A stretch of 64,000 nucleotides of DNA from Eubacterium maltosivorans. Lineage in GTDB: Bacteria; Bacillota; Clostridia; Eubacteriales; Eubacteriaceae. Positions 8,173-15,159 of the stretch are shown here, piece after piece (position 1 is the first letter of the stretch; each line of letters begins with the position of its first letter). The notes below the pieces were generated by a model. That model saw only the letters and a list, made by a program, of their open reading frames with translations. It did no database searches and was not told the origin of the DNA. The position numbers and the translations under genes were made by a program. The stretch is from contig NZ_CP029487.1 of the NCBI RefSeq assembly GCF_002441855.2, positions 2,604,001 to 2,668,000 on the forward strand. Direction: 5' to 3'.

Positions 8173-8886
8173 TTAATCACCCACCCCAAGATCGGTGTTG
8201 TTCATCAGAACACAGATTCTGGGGTCTTTTTGTAGTTTTGGCAGGCTGTGTACGGTGAACCAGCGGATCAGCTCCGGGTCGGCCTTTACAGCGGTGCTGT
8301 TATCATTGAAAATATTGACATAGACACGCGAGAAATACTTTAGGGCTGTGCTCATATCTTTCTCAAACTGTTCCGGCGACTGGCCGGTCATGCCGAAAAG
8401 CAGGCAGCACTCATCATAAATTTCGGCGATGGCGGAAGGTGCCTGGTTATAGCCCATCCCCTTGAGCATGATCTCTTCCCGGTATTGCTCGTCAAAGGTC
8501 TCGATACCAATGCGCGGATGAAGACATATCCCCTCTTTGTCCATTTTCTCTTTTAAGACCCGGGTTTTTTCGCGAAGAAGCCAGTGGCTCTCCATATGCA
8601 GATGGCAGATATTCCTTTGACGGCAAATCTCAAGAACCTGTTTTTTCGTTTCCTCTGGCAATTCAAAGTATGAGCCTGAATTAAGTACCACAAGGCGGCC
8701 AAACTCACCTGTCACCTGTTTCAAAACCTTGTTGTTCAATGAAACGGATACCGAATCCGGGCCACTGTCCATATGGTAATCGCAGAAGCTGCACTTTTTC
8801 CAGAAGCACCCCCGGCCCATAAGCAGAACGATCTCCTGGGGCAGGGCGTCCTCAGGCAGGCAGCTGTAGCGTTCTTCAAACTTCAT
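8173..8886 (-). CDS. radical SAM protein, CX4CX2C type
   Basis: 237 residues. C27, C32 and C35 in GCFWKKCSFCDYH form a CX4CX2C cluster motif, the spacing found in several B12-radical-SAM-like families rather than the usual CX3CX2C. Segments such as HPRIGIETFDEQYREEIMLKG fit the radical SAM barrel. No cobalamin or TRAM domain is present. Last gene of a five-gene minus-strand operon; only one base separates it from the ArsC-like gene. Substrate unknown. Confidence 0.82.
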   Translation of the reverse strand: MKFEERYSCLPEDALPQEIVLLMGRGCFWKKCSFCDYHMDSGPDSVSVSLNNKVLKQVTGEFGRLVVLNSGSYFELPEETKKQVLEICRQRNICHLHMESHWLLREKTRVLKEKMDKEGICLHPRIGIETFDEQYREEIMLKGMGYNQAPSAIAEIYDECCLLFGMTGQSPEQFEKDMSTALKYFSRVYVNIFNDNSTAVKADPELIRWFTVHSLPKLQKDPRICVLMNNTDLGVGD

Positions 8887-8887
8887 C

Positions 8888-9247
8888 TTAAAGCTCCAGC
8901 GCAGCAGCCCATTCTTCTTCTTTAAAGCCTACAAGCACTTTATCCTCAAAGATCAACTCCGGCCTCTTGACAAGCATACCATTGGTGGACAGTACCTCCG
9001 CCATTTCTTCCCGGGTCATAGTTTTTACCTTATCCTTCAGCCCCAGCTCTCGGTAAGCCATACCACTCACATTAAAGAATTTTCTGGGCTCTCCGCCGTA
9101 TAGCTCCATCCACTTTAACAATTCTTCTTTTTTAGGGTTTTCCTTCACAATATCCCGCAGCTCATAGTCCACATTGTTGTCTTCTAAAAAGCGTTTAGCT
9201 TTCTGACAGGTCGAGCATTTAGGGTAACATAAAAAAATTGGTTTCAT
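8888..9247 (-). CDS. ArsC/Spx-family thioredoxin-fold protein
   Basis: 119 residues with the N-terminal YPKCSTCQKAKRFL (C11 and C14, a CxxC) and the conserved C-terminal KRPELIFEDKVLVGFKEEEW of the ArsC/Spx/YffB superfamily. This subfamily is usually annotated as arsenate reductase-like; some members are redox regulators (Spx) instead. No ars genes are nearby, so an arsenate role is doubtful. Its ATG overlaps the upstream GNAT stop (ATGA at 9244-9247), showing translational coupling. Confidence 0.88.
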   Translation of the reverse strand: MKPIFLCYPKCSTCQKAKRFLEDNNVDYELRDIVKENPKKEELLKWMELYGGEPRKFFNVSGMAYRELGLKDKVKTMTREEMAEVLSTNGMLVKRPELIFEDKVLVGFKEEEWAAALEL

Positions 9248-9678
9248 TTACTTTCTCCTTGCATAATATACTCACGGTGTCCGCTTTCGGCTTCCGTTTC
9301 TTCTTCTTTGACTTCAAATCCCAGCCGTTTGTAAAAATTTACGGCGCGGATATTTTCCACATAGGCGGCCAGCGTAATCATTCCTTTATAGCGGTTAAGC
9401 GCATACTCCATCAGACCGCGGCCAATGCCCTGATGCCAGCAGTCTGGATCAACGAACAGAGCGCCGATATGACGGCCCCCGACCACGGCGATAAAACCGT
9501 TGATCTTACGATCCTGTTCATTTACATAGACTTCGGATTGGGGAATATATTCCTTTTTTACTACTTTGGCATGGCCTCTCCAATAATTTTCCGAAATAAA
9601 GGACTGCCCCCTAACGCTGGCATTCAGCCAGATTTCCATGACCCGTTCAAGGTCTGCTTCGGTCATTTTGCGAATCAT
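9244..9678 (-). CDS. GNAT family N-acetyltransferase (YjaB-like)
   Basis: 144 residues from ATG at 9678 (MIRKMTEADLERVMEIW). A longer frame to 9774 overlaps the upstream gene and is not preferred. The acetyl-CoA loop is visible as CWHQGIGRGLMEYALNRY, followed by AYVENIRAVNFYKRLGF, the classic GNAT ending. The sequence resembles YjaB-type acetyltransferases of small substrates. It begins one base after the stop of the GIY-YIG gene and overlaps the ArsC-like start. Confidence 0.88.
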   Translation of the reverse strand: MIRKMTEADLERVMEIWLNASVRGQSFISENYWRGHAKVVKKEYIPQSEVYVNEQDRKINGFIAVVGGRHIGALFVDPDCWHQGIGRGLMEYALNRYKGMITLAAYVENIRAVNFYKRLGFEVKEEETEAESGHREYIMQGESK

Positions 9679-9679
9679 T

Positions 9680-10036
9680 TCAGTATAGCTCCGTTCCCTC
9701 TGAGCGAAGCTTGCGCTGCCACTCGCCATAAAGCATTTCCAGCTCGTCGCCGTAGTCTTTACTGCCCTGATCATCCTCGTCGTATTCCAGCTTTTCCAGG
9801 ATTACTACCTCAAAGGCGTCTTTCCCAAGGCGTTTCCAGTCCTTATTCAGGTCACGGTTACGCATAAAGGTTTCCATATTCAGCTGAAAAACATCACTGT
9901 TGATTTTTCCCTTAATATTGTTTGTCGCTTCTAAAAATGTCTTTCCCGTCTCAATATGGCGGATAACAAATATTCCCATTTCCGGACGGTAATTTTTGTA
10001 TGCTTCTTTTAATTCCTTTTTACGATCCATATTCAT
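9680..10036 (-). CDS. GIY-YIG nuclease-fold family protein
   Basis: 118 residues. The segment MGIFVIRHIETGKTFLEATN resembles the start of a GIY-YIG domain with the GIY written as GIF and the YIG replaced by FLE, and downstream LNKDWKRLGKDAFEVVILEKL matches the small GIY-YIG-like proteins common in Clostridia. With the hallmark tyrosines changed, nuclease activity is doubtful. It starts one base after the upstream gene's stop (TAAA-ATG), in the five-gene operon. Confidence 0.75.
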   Translation of the reverse strand: MNMDRKKELKEAYKNYRPEMGIFVIRHIETGKTFLEATNNIKGKINSDVFQLNMETFMRNRDLNKDWKRLGKDAFEVVILEKLEYDEDDQGSKDYGDELEMLYGEWQRKLRSEGTELY

Positions 10037-10037
10037 T

Positions 10038-10520
10038 TTAATACCCCATTTCCTTTAAAATGCGTGACAGAGCGGCCAGCCGCTCGCCTAAAAGCTCACC
10101 GTCTTCCGCCAGTGCCTGCGCAAAAAGTTTAATGTCCTCATCAATCATTTCATTGTCTGTATCGACCGCGATGGTCATGGCGTCTCCCTGGAGCCCCACC
10201 CGGTCGATCACCGGATTTTCCGGGTCATAAAGCTTATCGTGGCGGTAGGAATCTTCTCTGAAATACTGCTCTGCCCGGCAGATCAATATGGCCAGGTCAA
10301 TAACCCGGTGCAGAGGCAGCTCCTCGGACTGACGCGACCACTTTTCGCCCGTGTAACGCCATACCTTGGCCGAAGCGTCCACGCGCCCACGGTCATTCCA
10401 CTGGGCCAGCCCCAGCGAAAGCCCCTTGGCATCACTGTCGTAGGCCTTTCTTCCATCAATTTCCTCATAGTTTTCAACCTCAATAACAGGCTTATGTTTT
10501 AAATGTGTTGGTATCTTCAT
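10038..10520 (-). CDS. conserved hypothetical protein, possibly DUF6530-like
   Basis: 160 residues, soluble, acidic, starting MKIPTHLKHKPVIEVENYEE. The composition (YDSDAKGLSLGLAQWNDRG, WSRQSEELPLHRVIDLAILI) resembles a conserved Clostridial family that I believe is DUF6530; I cannot confirm this without a search. AAGGAC precedes the ATG. It is the first gene of the operon that continues with GIY-YIG-like, GNAT, ArsC/Spx-like and radical SAM genes, and it sits directly behind two palindromic operator-like sites. Confidence 0.7.
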   Translation of the reverse strand: MKIPTHLKHKPVIEVENYEEIDGRKAYDSDAKGLSLGLAQWNDRGRVDASAKVWRYTGEKWSRQSEELPLHRVIDLAILICRAEQYFREDSYRHDKLYDPENPVIDRVGLQGDAMTIAVDTDNEMIDEDIKLFAQALAEDGELLGERLAALSRILKEMGY

Positions 10521-10540
10521 TTTGTTTGTCCTTAAATTTT

Positions 10541-10573
10541 ATTTAGTAATTTACTAAATTTAGTAAATTACTA
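10541..10573. promoter_or_regulatory. tandem operator-like palindromes TAGTAAnTTACTA
   Basis: Two copies of TAGTAAnTTACTA (10544-10556 and 10561-10573), centres 17 bp apart. The first extends to a perfect 19-bp palindrome (10541-10559). They occupy the start region downstream of the -10 and so look like a repressor site. No regulator gene is adjacent. Confidence 0.75.
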
Positions 10574-10579
10574 CTTTCA

Positions 10580-10607
10580 ATTATACGCGCAATTTAGAAT
10601 TTGTCAA
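10580..10607 (-). promoter_or_regulatory. promoter of the five-gene operon 10520-8173
   Basis: Minus strand TTGACA (10602-10607), 16-base spacer, TATAAT (10580-10585). The -35 lies five bases past the ABC-F stop codon with no terminator between, so readthrough from the ABC-F gene is possible. Confidence 0.88.
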
Positions 10608-10612
10608 GTTTC

Positions 10613-12154
10613 TTAAAAACCCATCTTCTCAATCTCCAGCACCTTATCGGCCCAATCCCGATAAAAGGCGGCTTCGTGAGATACCAGAATAACGGTGCCG
10701 TCAAAATCCTGCAATGCTTCCTGAAGGCTTTCTTTTGCCAGATAATCCAAATGGTTGGTAGGCTCGTCGAGAATCAGCAGATTGCAGGGTGACAGTGTAA
10801 GCTTGCACAGCTTTACCCGGGACTGCTCACCGCCACTCAGGGTGGTGATGGGCTGCAGCACATGCTCAGCTTTAACACCGCATCGTGACAGAGCTGAGCG
10901 CGTCTGCTTCTGTGATAGTTTCGGAAAAGCTTCCGTAATAATTTCCAGTGGTGTCTGTCCTTCTCTCTCCCATTTCAAATCCTGTTCATAATAGCCAATG
11001 ACCACATTTCTGGCGAACTCAAACCTCCCGGAAATAGGCGGAATTTCACCAATCAGGGTTTTTAACAGGGTCGATTTTCCGATACCGTTAAAGCCGGTGA
11101 TCACCACGCGCTGGTTCTGCTCCAGCACAAAGTGCAGTTTTGGCAGTAAGGGATAGTAATACCCCACTTCCAGATCCTTAACCTCGAGAACCCTCTGCGC
11201 GGTGATTCCAGTGGATTTAAAGCGGATCATCGGCTTTGTAAGACCAGTCGGCGGCGCCATACGTTCGATTTTATCCAATTTTTTCTGGCGGCTTTTGGCC
11301 ATGGCCGCGGTGGAGGCGCGCACTTTATTCTTCGCAATATATTCTTCAGTCCGTTCGATAAGTTTTTTCTGACTTTCATACTGCCTGATATATTCTTCCC
11401 GTTTCTGTCCCTTCTGTTTTAGAAAGGCGCTGTAATTACCATGATACTTGGTAATGGTGCCAAACTCAATATCCCCAATACAGGTCGTTACCTGATCCAG
11501 AAAATCAAAATCATGGGATACAAGAATAAAGGCACCCTCAAAGCCTGTAAGATATTTCGACAGCCACTCTACATGTTCTTTGTCCAAAAAGTTGGTGGGC
11601 TCATCCAGCAGCAGCACTTCTGGCTTTTCGAGGAGAAGCTTTGCCAGGATCACCTTTGCGCGCTGTCCGCCGCTCAGCTTTTCAAGAACCTTGTCCATGC
11701 CGATGGCTGTAATGCCAAGGCCGGCGGCCACACGGTAAATATGGCTCTCGATGCTATAAAAATCCCGGTCCTCCAGGGTTTCCTGCAAATTGGCGGCCTG
11801 ATTGATCAGCTTTTCGCTGGTATCCTCTGCCATTTTTTCATACAGCCCGTTCAGCCGCTCCTCCATCCTGTATAAATCGGCGTAAGCCTGCTTCAGATAC
11901 TCAAAGACAGTGATGCCCGCATCCACCTGGGCATACTGGTCCAGATGCCCTACAGATGCCTTTGGAAACCATTTGATCAGGCCGTCATCCGGGATGACTT
12001 CCCCAATCAGGGTTTTGATCAGGGTACTCTTTCCCGCACCATTTTGTCCGACCAGCCCCATATGCTCCCCATTGTACAGCTCAAAGGAGGCGTCATGATA
12101 TAATACCTTGTCTCCATAGCTGTGAGACAGATCTTTTACTTCCAGTAAACTCAT
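10613..12154 (-). CDS. ABC-F family ATPase (ribosome-associated, possible antibiotic resistance type)
   Basis: 513 residues from ATG at 12154 (MSLLEVKDLSHSYGDK), which has AAAGGA at good distance. Two ATPase domains without membrane helices: Walker A GQNGAGKST (about residue 36) and GFNGIGKST (about 355), signatures LSGGQ and LSGGE, and Walker B ending LLLDEPTN / LILDEPTN. The roughly 80-residue interdomain linker is rich in Lys, Arg and Gln (RTEEYIAKNKVRASTAAMAK), as expected for a P-site tRNA-interacting arm. ABC-F proteins act on the ribosome; some protect it from drugs. The long leader with a 25-codon ORF and two terminators resembles the regulation of resistance members such as vmlR and vgaL, supporting a drug-inducible role (inference). 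Confidence 0.9.
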   Translation of the reverse strand: MSLLEVKDLSHSYGDKVLYHDASFELYNGEHMGLVGQNGAGKSTLIKTLIGEVIPDDGLIKWFPKASVGHLDQYAQVDAGITVFEYLKQAYADLYRMEERLNGLYEKMAEDTSEKLINQAANLQETLEDRDFYSIESHIYRVAAGLGITAIGMDKVLEKLSGGQRAKVILAKLLLEKPEVLLLDEPTNFLDKEHVEWLSKYLTGFEGAFILVSHDFDFLDQVTTCIGDIEFGTITKYHGNYSAFLKQKGQKREEYIRQYESQKKLIERTEEYIAKNKVRASTAAMAKSRQKKLDKIERMAPPTGLTKPMIRFKSTGITAQRVLEVKDLEVGYYYPLLPKLHFVLEQNQRVVITGFNGIGKSTLLKTLIGEIPPISGRFEFARNVVIGYYEQDLKWEREGQTPLEIITEAFPKLSQKQTRSALSRCGVKAEHVLQPITTLSGGEQSRVKLCKLTLSPCNLLILDEPTNHLDYLAKESLQEALQDFDGTVILVSHEAAFYRDWADKVLEIEKMGF

Positions 12155-12188
12155 TGTTATCATTCCTTTCAAATCTAAAAATTCCAAT

Positions 12189-12210
12189 AAAAAAGAGCGC
12201 ACAGCGCTCT
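12189..12210 (-). terminator. leader terminator T2 before ABC-F
   Basis: Minus strand AGAGCGC-TGT-GCGCTCT followed by five T, about 22 nt before the ribosome-binding site region of the ABC-F gene. Confidence 0.85.
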
Positions 12211-12240
12211 CTGCCTGAGGAGGGTTCTCCCGCTCCAAAC

Positions 12241-12274
12241 AAAAAGGCTGCGGATGAAAACATCATCCACAGCC
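12241..12274 (-). terminator. leader terminator T1 before ABC-F
   Basis: Minus strand GGCTGTGGATG / CATCCGCAGCC stem (one G-T pair), seven-base loop, then five T. A strong intrinsic terminator inside the leader. Confidence 0.88.
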
Positions 12275-12371
12275 CGTTATCCCAAATTGCTGTCCTCCGG
12301 TAAAAAGCGCGTACGAAACAAAGCCGCCTGAGGCCGCCTGCAAACACTTTTGACCGATGAACTGATGGAGG

Positions 12372-12449
12372 CTACGCCTCCGGATTAAGCTCCGCACAAT
12401 GTCTCATCGTTATCCATTTATTCGGAGCCTTTGCAATTGTAAGTGTCAT
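12372..12449 (-). CDS. leader peptide, 25 residues, upstream of ABC-F
   Basis: ORF starting MTLTIAKAPNKWITM and ending AELNPEA, with GAAGGG about ten bases before its ATG and its start about 30 nt from the predicted transcription start. The stop codon lies in the loop of the first leader hairpin, so a ribosome stalled near the end would melt that hairpin. This placement is what ribosome-mediated attenuation needs; the peptide sequence is not one I recognise. Confidence 0.7.
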   Translation of the reverse strand: MTLTIAKAPNKWITMRHCAELNPEA

Positions 12450-12485
12450 GATAAAAATTCCCTTCGCTAAAATCGAACGGTATTG

Positions 12486-12514
12486 ATTATACTCCCAATT
12501 CGGTGTTTTGTCAA
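12486..12514 (-). promoter_or_regulatory. consensus promoter of the ABC-F leader
   Basis: Minus strand TTGACA (12509-12514), 17-base spacer, TATAAT (12486-12491), two bases past the HAD gene's stop codon. Confidence 0.92.
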
Positions 12515-12516
12515 CT

Positions 12517-13377
12517 TCAGCTGGCCAGTTCCTGGCGTTTATCTGCTTTTGGGTTAAGAATAAACTTTTCCAGCGCATAGGCTACGCCGTGTTCATCATT
12601 GGTTTTTGTAATAAAATCCGAAATTTCCTTAACACGGTCAATGCCGTTTTCCATGGCTACGGCCAGCCCGGCGTGCTTGAGCATTTCATAGTCATTGTTG
12701 CTATCGCCCATGGCCATGACCTCTGTGCTTTGAATATTTAGATGACGGCACAAATGCTTTAACCCGTCCCATTTATTGGCTGTCGGGTTGTTGATCTCCA
12801 GATTGTTTTCCACCGCGGACGTGATGGTCAGATCCGTAGTGTTCTCGAGAACAGCTTTAAGCTCGCTCCGGTTTTCCATCTGGCTGAAAAAGATATTAAA
12901 CTTTTCAACAGAATGTGTGTATAAAAAGTCAAAATAGTCTTCCGGGTCGGCTATGGTGTGTCGGGTTTCCCTGAAGAAATCCCAGTAAGCCCGGGGTACA
13001 TGAAACCTGCTCAAGTCCTTCATGCAGTCCTCGATCACAATGGTTTTTCCTTCCACATAGGCTTCGATCATCAAATCATATTGCCTGAGCACCTTCAGAA
13101 CTGTATCTAGATCCTGTTTTGTCAGGGGATTTTCGTAAAGCGTTATTTTGCGGCTCAGGTCGGTTACCTGTGCGCCGTTTGATGTAATGGCGTAGGAGAC
13201 TCCATCGATGTCTGTAATTTCTTCGGGCAGCTCTCCAAACACACGCCCAGTCGTCGGCACGACAATGATTCCCTGGCTGACGGCTTTTTCAATGGTCACG
13301 ATTGTCTCACGCGCCAGTGTGATGTCACTCTGAAGCGTGGTGCCATCCATATCCAATGCTACTAATTTAATTCCCAT
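12517..13377 (-). CDS. HAD-superfamily phosphatase, Cof type
   Basis: 286 residues. Motif I is ALDMDGTTL (residues 6-14) with both catalytic Asp, motif II TTGR, and motif IV GDSNNDYEML near residue 222. The cap inserted between motifs II and III and the overall length fit the Cof/YidA group, which hydrolyses sugar or nucleotide phosphates in the cytoplasm. CAAGGAGA precedes the ATG. A promoter for the ABC-F leader starts immediately after its stop and no terminator separates them. Substrate cannot be told from sequence. Confidence 0.92.
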   Translation of the reverse strand: MGIKLVALDMDGTTLQSDITLARETIVTIEKAVSQGIIVVPTTGRVFGELPEEITDIDGVSYAITSNGAQVTDLSRKITLYENPLTKQDLDTVLKVLRQYDLMIEAYVEGKTIVIEDCMKDLSRFHVPRAYWDFFRETRHTIADPEDYFDFLYTHSVEKFNIFFSQMENRSELKAVLENTTDLTITSAVENNLEINNPTANKWDGLKHLCRHLNIQSTEVMAMGDSNNDYEMLKHAGLAVAMENGIDRVKEISDFITKTNDEHGVAYALEKFILNPKADKRQELAS

Positions 13378-13527
13378 CGCTTTGTTCTCCTTGATTTTTA
13401 TTCCATCATGATTCTATCACTTTTCCATGATAATAAGAAGCCGATTTTCCTTAAAAAGCATCTGAAAACCGTTGCCAGTTTACATCAAACCTTTTCAGAA
13501 TAAGGCATGGCAGAAAAAACTGCCATT

Positions 13528-13554
13528 AAAAAAGCAGGCTGACGCCTGCTTTTT
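13528..13554. terminator. terminator after the arylsulfotransferase-like gene
   Basis: AGCAGGC / GCCTGCT stem (13533-13539, 13544-13550) with TGAC loop and A/T runs on both sides; serves the minus-strand gene ending at 13556. Confidence 0.9.
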
Positions 13555-13555
13555 A

Positions 13556-15085
13556 TCAGTTTTTTACTTTGTCAAACTTCTGAACCTTAAAGGTATGCTC
13601 ACCGTTGGGGAACACGACTTCCAAAAGCTTTTTATTGTCGGTAAAATTCATTTCAGTGAGTACGGGCTGGTTCGCTCCATTAACACCCCATCCAATGATA
13701 TAGGCGTCTTTCTCGTTGTCAACCTTCTGGGCGCTTCCAAATTCGGAGGAAGTGTAACCGTCCATGCTGTATTCTTTAAAATCAATGACTGTCTTGTTTT
13801 TTTCATCAAGCTTATACTTCAGCACACGGGTTTTTCCAGTGCCCTGGCCATTGTCAAAGACGACCAGGTAGCCATCATCCGTTAAGGATAGGCTGCTCTG
13901 ACCAGAGGTTTTCTGATGATCGGCCAGGCCAAATTCATCACCCTTTCCGGAGAGCTTCCAGAGAATGTCCCCGGTGCTGCGGTCAATCTTCACAATGGTG
14001 TTGGCGTTTTTAAAGGATACGATCAGATTATTGTCTGACGGATCGAGTATCATAGCGTTGATATGCAGATAGTCCTGAGGTTTCATATTGCTGTTCGCAA
14101 AATCATTGCCTTTTTCGCTGAGCGCGTACAGCTCCGGATGGTCAGTGGATTTCCATGTGAAGACCGGTTTTCCATCCTTCACTTCCTGAATAACCGCAGC
14201 TACTACTTTTGATCCGAGAGGATTGGGATTTAATTCCGCTGGAATATTATCCACAGTTTCTGCCACATAGGATTCCGTAATCCAGTTTTTATCCCCAAGA
14301 AGAACAAAGTCATGCCCATCGACCGGATCACCCATGACCTTTTTATCATGATTGGTTTCATTAGGGTCCAGCAAAGAGATACGGGCGCCGTCGCGTTTGA
14401 CTTCCTTGTATTTTTCATCAAGAACCACACGCGTTCCCGGCAGATAGTCTGTCAGGCCCATTGTGCTGACATCCGGGTCAACAATCTGGTAGCTGTAGCG
14501 GATATCACCGTTCTCCAGCTTATGCTGTCTGAAATCTGTAAAAATTTTGCCGTCAGCCTGTTCCGGGGTCAGGGCAACATACCAGGTAACATTCCCGTTC
14601 TGGTCCAGCTTGTACATGGCGGCCTTCTCGGTATCTGTCACATAAAAATCACCTTCGTAAGGGCTTTGTCCAGTCGCCAGCATTTCCGGGAGCTGCTTGG
14701 AAAGAGTTCTCAAATAAATCGTGCGGGTATCTTTACCATTGGTTACGACCATCTCCAGCACTTCATTACTGTCGATTTTCTTGACCGTTACCTTTGCCTT
14801 TTTATTGGTCTGAAGCTTTGCCTCATTGACCTCAATGGACGCTCCGGCATCATTCATCAGAATAAACTCGTTCTCATGTTCCGTTGTAAGGCTGGGGATA
14901 TCATAGGTTGCTCCATCCTCGTTCAGCGGAATTTCCACCGCATAGCCGTTCACGCTGATGTGAACAATTCTGTCCTGCAGCAGCGTAATGTCTCTTCCGG
15001 CATACGCCAGAGCCACGCTGACCATAATGATAAGCACAAGCGCCAGGCCCGCAGCCACTGCGAGAACCTTTGCTGATTTGTTCAT
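13556..15085 (-). CDS. arylsulfotransferase (ASST) family protein, membrane anchored
   Basis: 509 residues with an N-terminal membrane anchor or uncleaved signal (residues about 6-29) and an extracellular beta-propeller-type body. The segment DYLHINAMILDPSDNNLIVS followed by a KIDRSTGDILWKLSG repeat is characteristic of the ASST family, where a His in this motif carries the sulfate intermediate. Bacterial ASSTs move sulfate between phenolic compounds without PAPS, in gut bacteria often acting on plant or host phenols. GGAGG precedes the ATG. It stands alone between a terminator and the ClC gene; donor and acceptor are unknown. Confidence 0.82.
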   Translation of the reverse strand: MNKSAKVLAVAAGLALVLIIMVSVALAYAGRDITLLQDRIVHISVNGYAVEIPLNEDGATYDIPSLTTEHENEFILMNDAGASIEVNEAKLQTNKKAKVTVKKIDSNEVLEMVVTNGKDTRTIYLRTLSKQLPEMLATGQSPYEGDFYVTDTEKAAMYKLDQNGNVTWYVALTPEQADGKIFTDFRQHKLENGDIRYSYQIVDPDVSTMGLTDYLPGTRVVLDEKYKEVKRDGARISLLDPNETNHDKKVMGDPVDGHDFVLLGDKNWITESYVAETVDNIPAELNPNPLGSKVVAAVIQEVKDGKPVFTWKSTDHPELYALSEKGNDFANSNMKPQDYLHINAMILDPSDNNLIVSFKNANTIVKIDRSTGDILWKLSGKGDEFGLADHQKTSGQSSLSLTDDGYLVVFDNGQGTGKTRVLKYKLDEKNKTVIDFKEYSMDGYTSSEFGSAQKVDNEKDAYIIGWGVNGANQPVLTEMNFTDNKKLLEVVFPNGEHTFKVQKFDKVKN

Positions 15086-15159
15086 AGTTTACCTCCTCAA
15101 TCACTTCAGATAGTATTGATATCAATGTTAGACTTTATATATAACGCCCGCCTGAAAAA

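Larger units (their letters stand above)
12155..12479 (-). promoter_or_regulatory. transcription-attenuation leader of the ABC-F gene
   Basis: About 325 nt between the likely start site and the ABC-F ATG. In order it holds a 25-codon ORF, a GGAGGC-GTA-GCCTCC hairpin spanning that ORF's stop (12381-12367), a second GGAGG (12298-12294), terminator T1, a second CCTCC (12223-12219) and terminator T2. The GGAGG/CCTCC segments can pair 1-2, 2-3 or 3-4, the logic of a ribosome-sensing attenuator. Pairing ACAGC (12293-12289) with GCTGT (12273-12269) would also disrupt T1. Confidence 0.75.

Noticed and set aside
8888-9247. Arsenate reductase with an arsenic resistance role
   Set aside because: No arsR, arsB/acr3 or related genes nearby; family also includes Spx-like regulators.
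13556-15125. Mobile or horizontally acquired island around the ASST gene
   Set aside because: No integrase, repeats or clear composition change seen by eye; flanking genes are ordinary.
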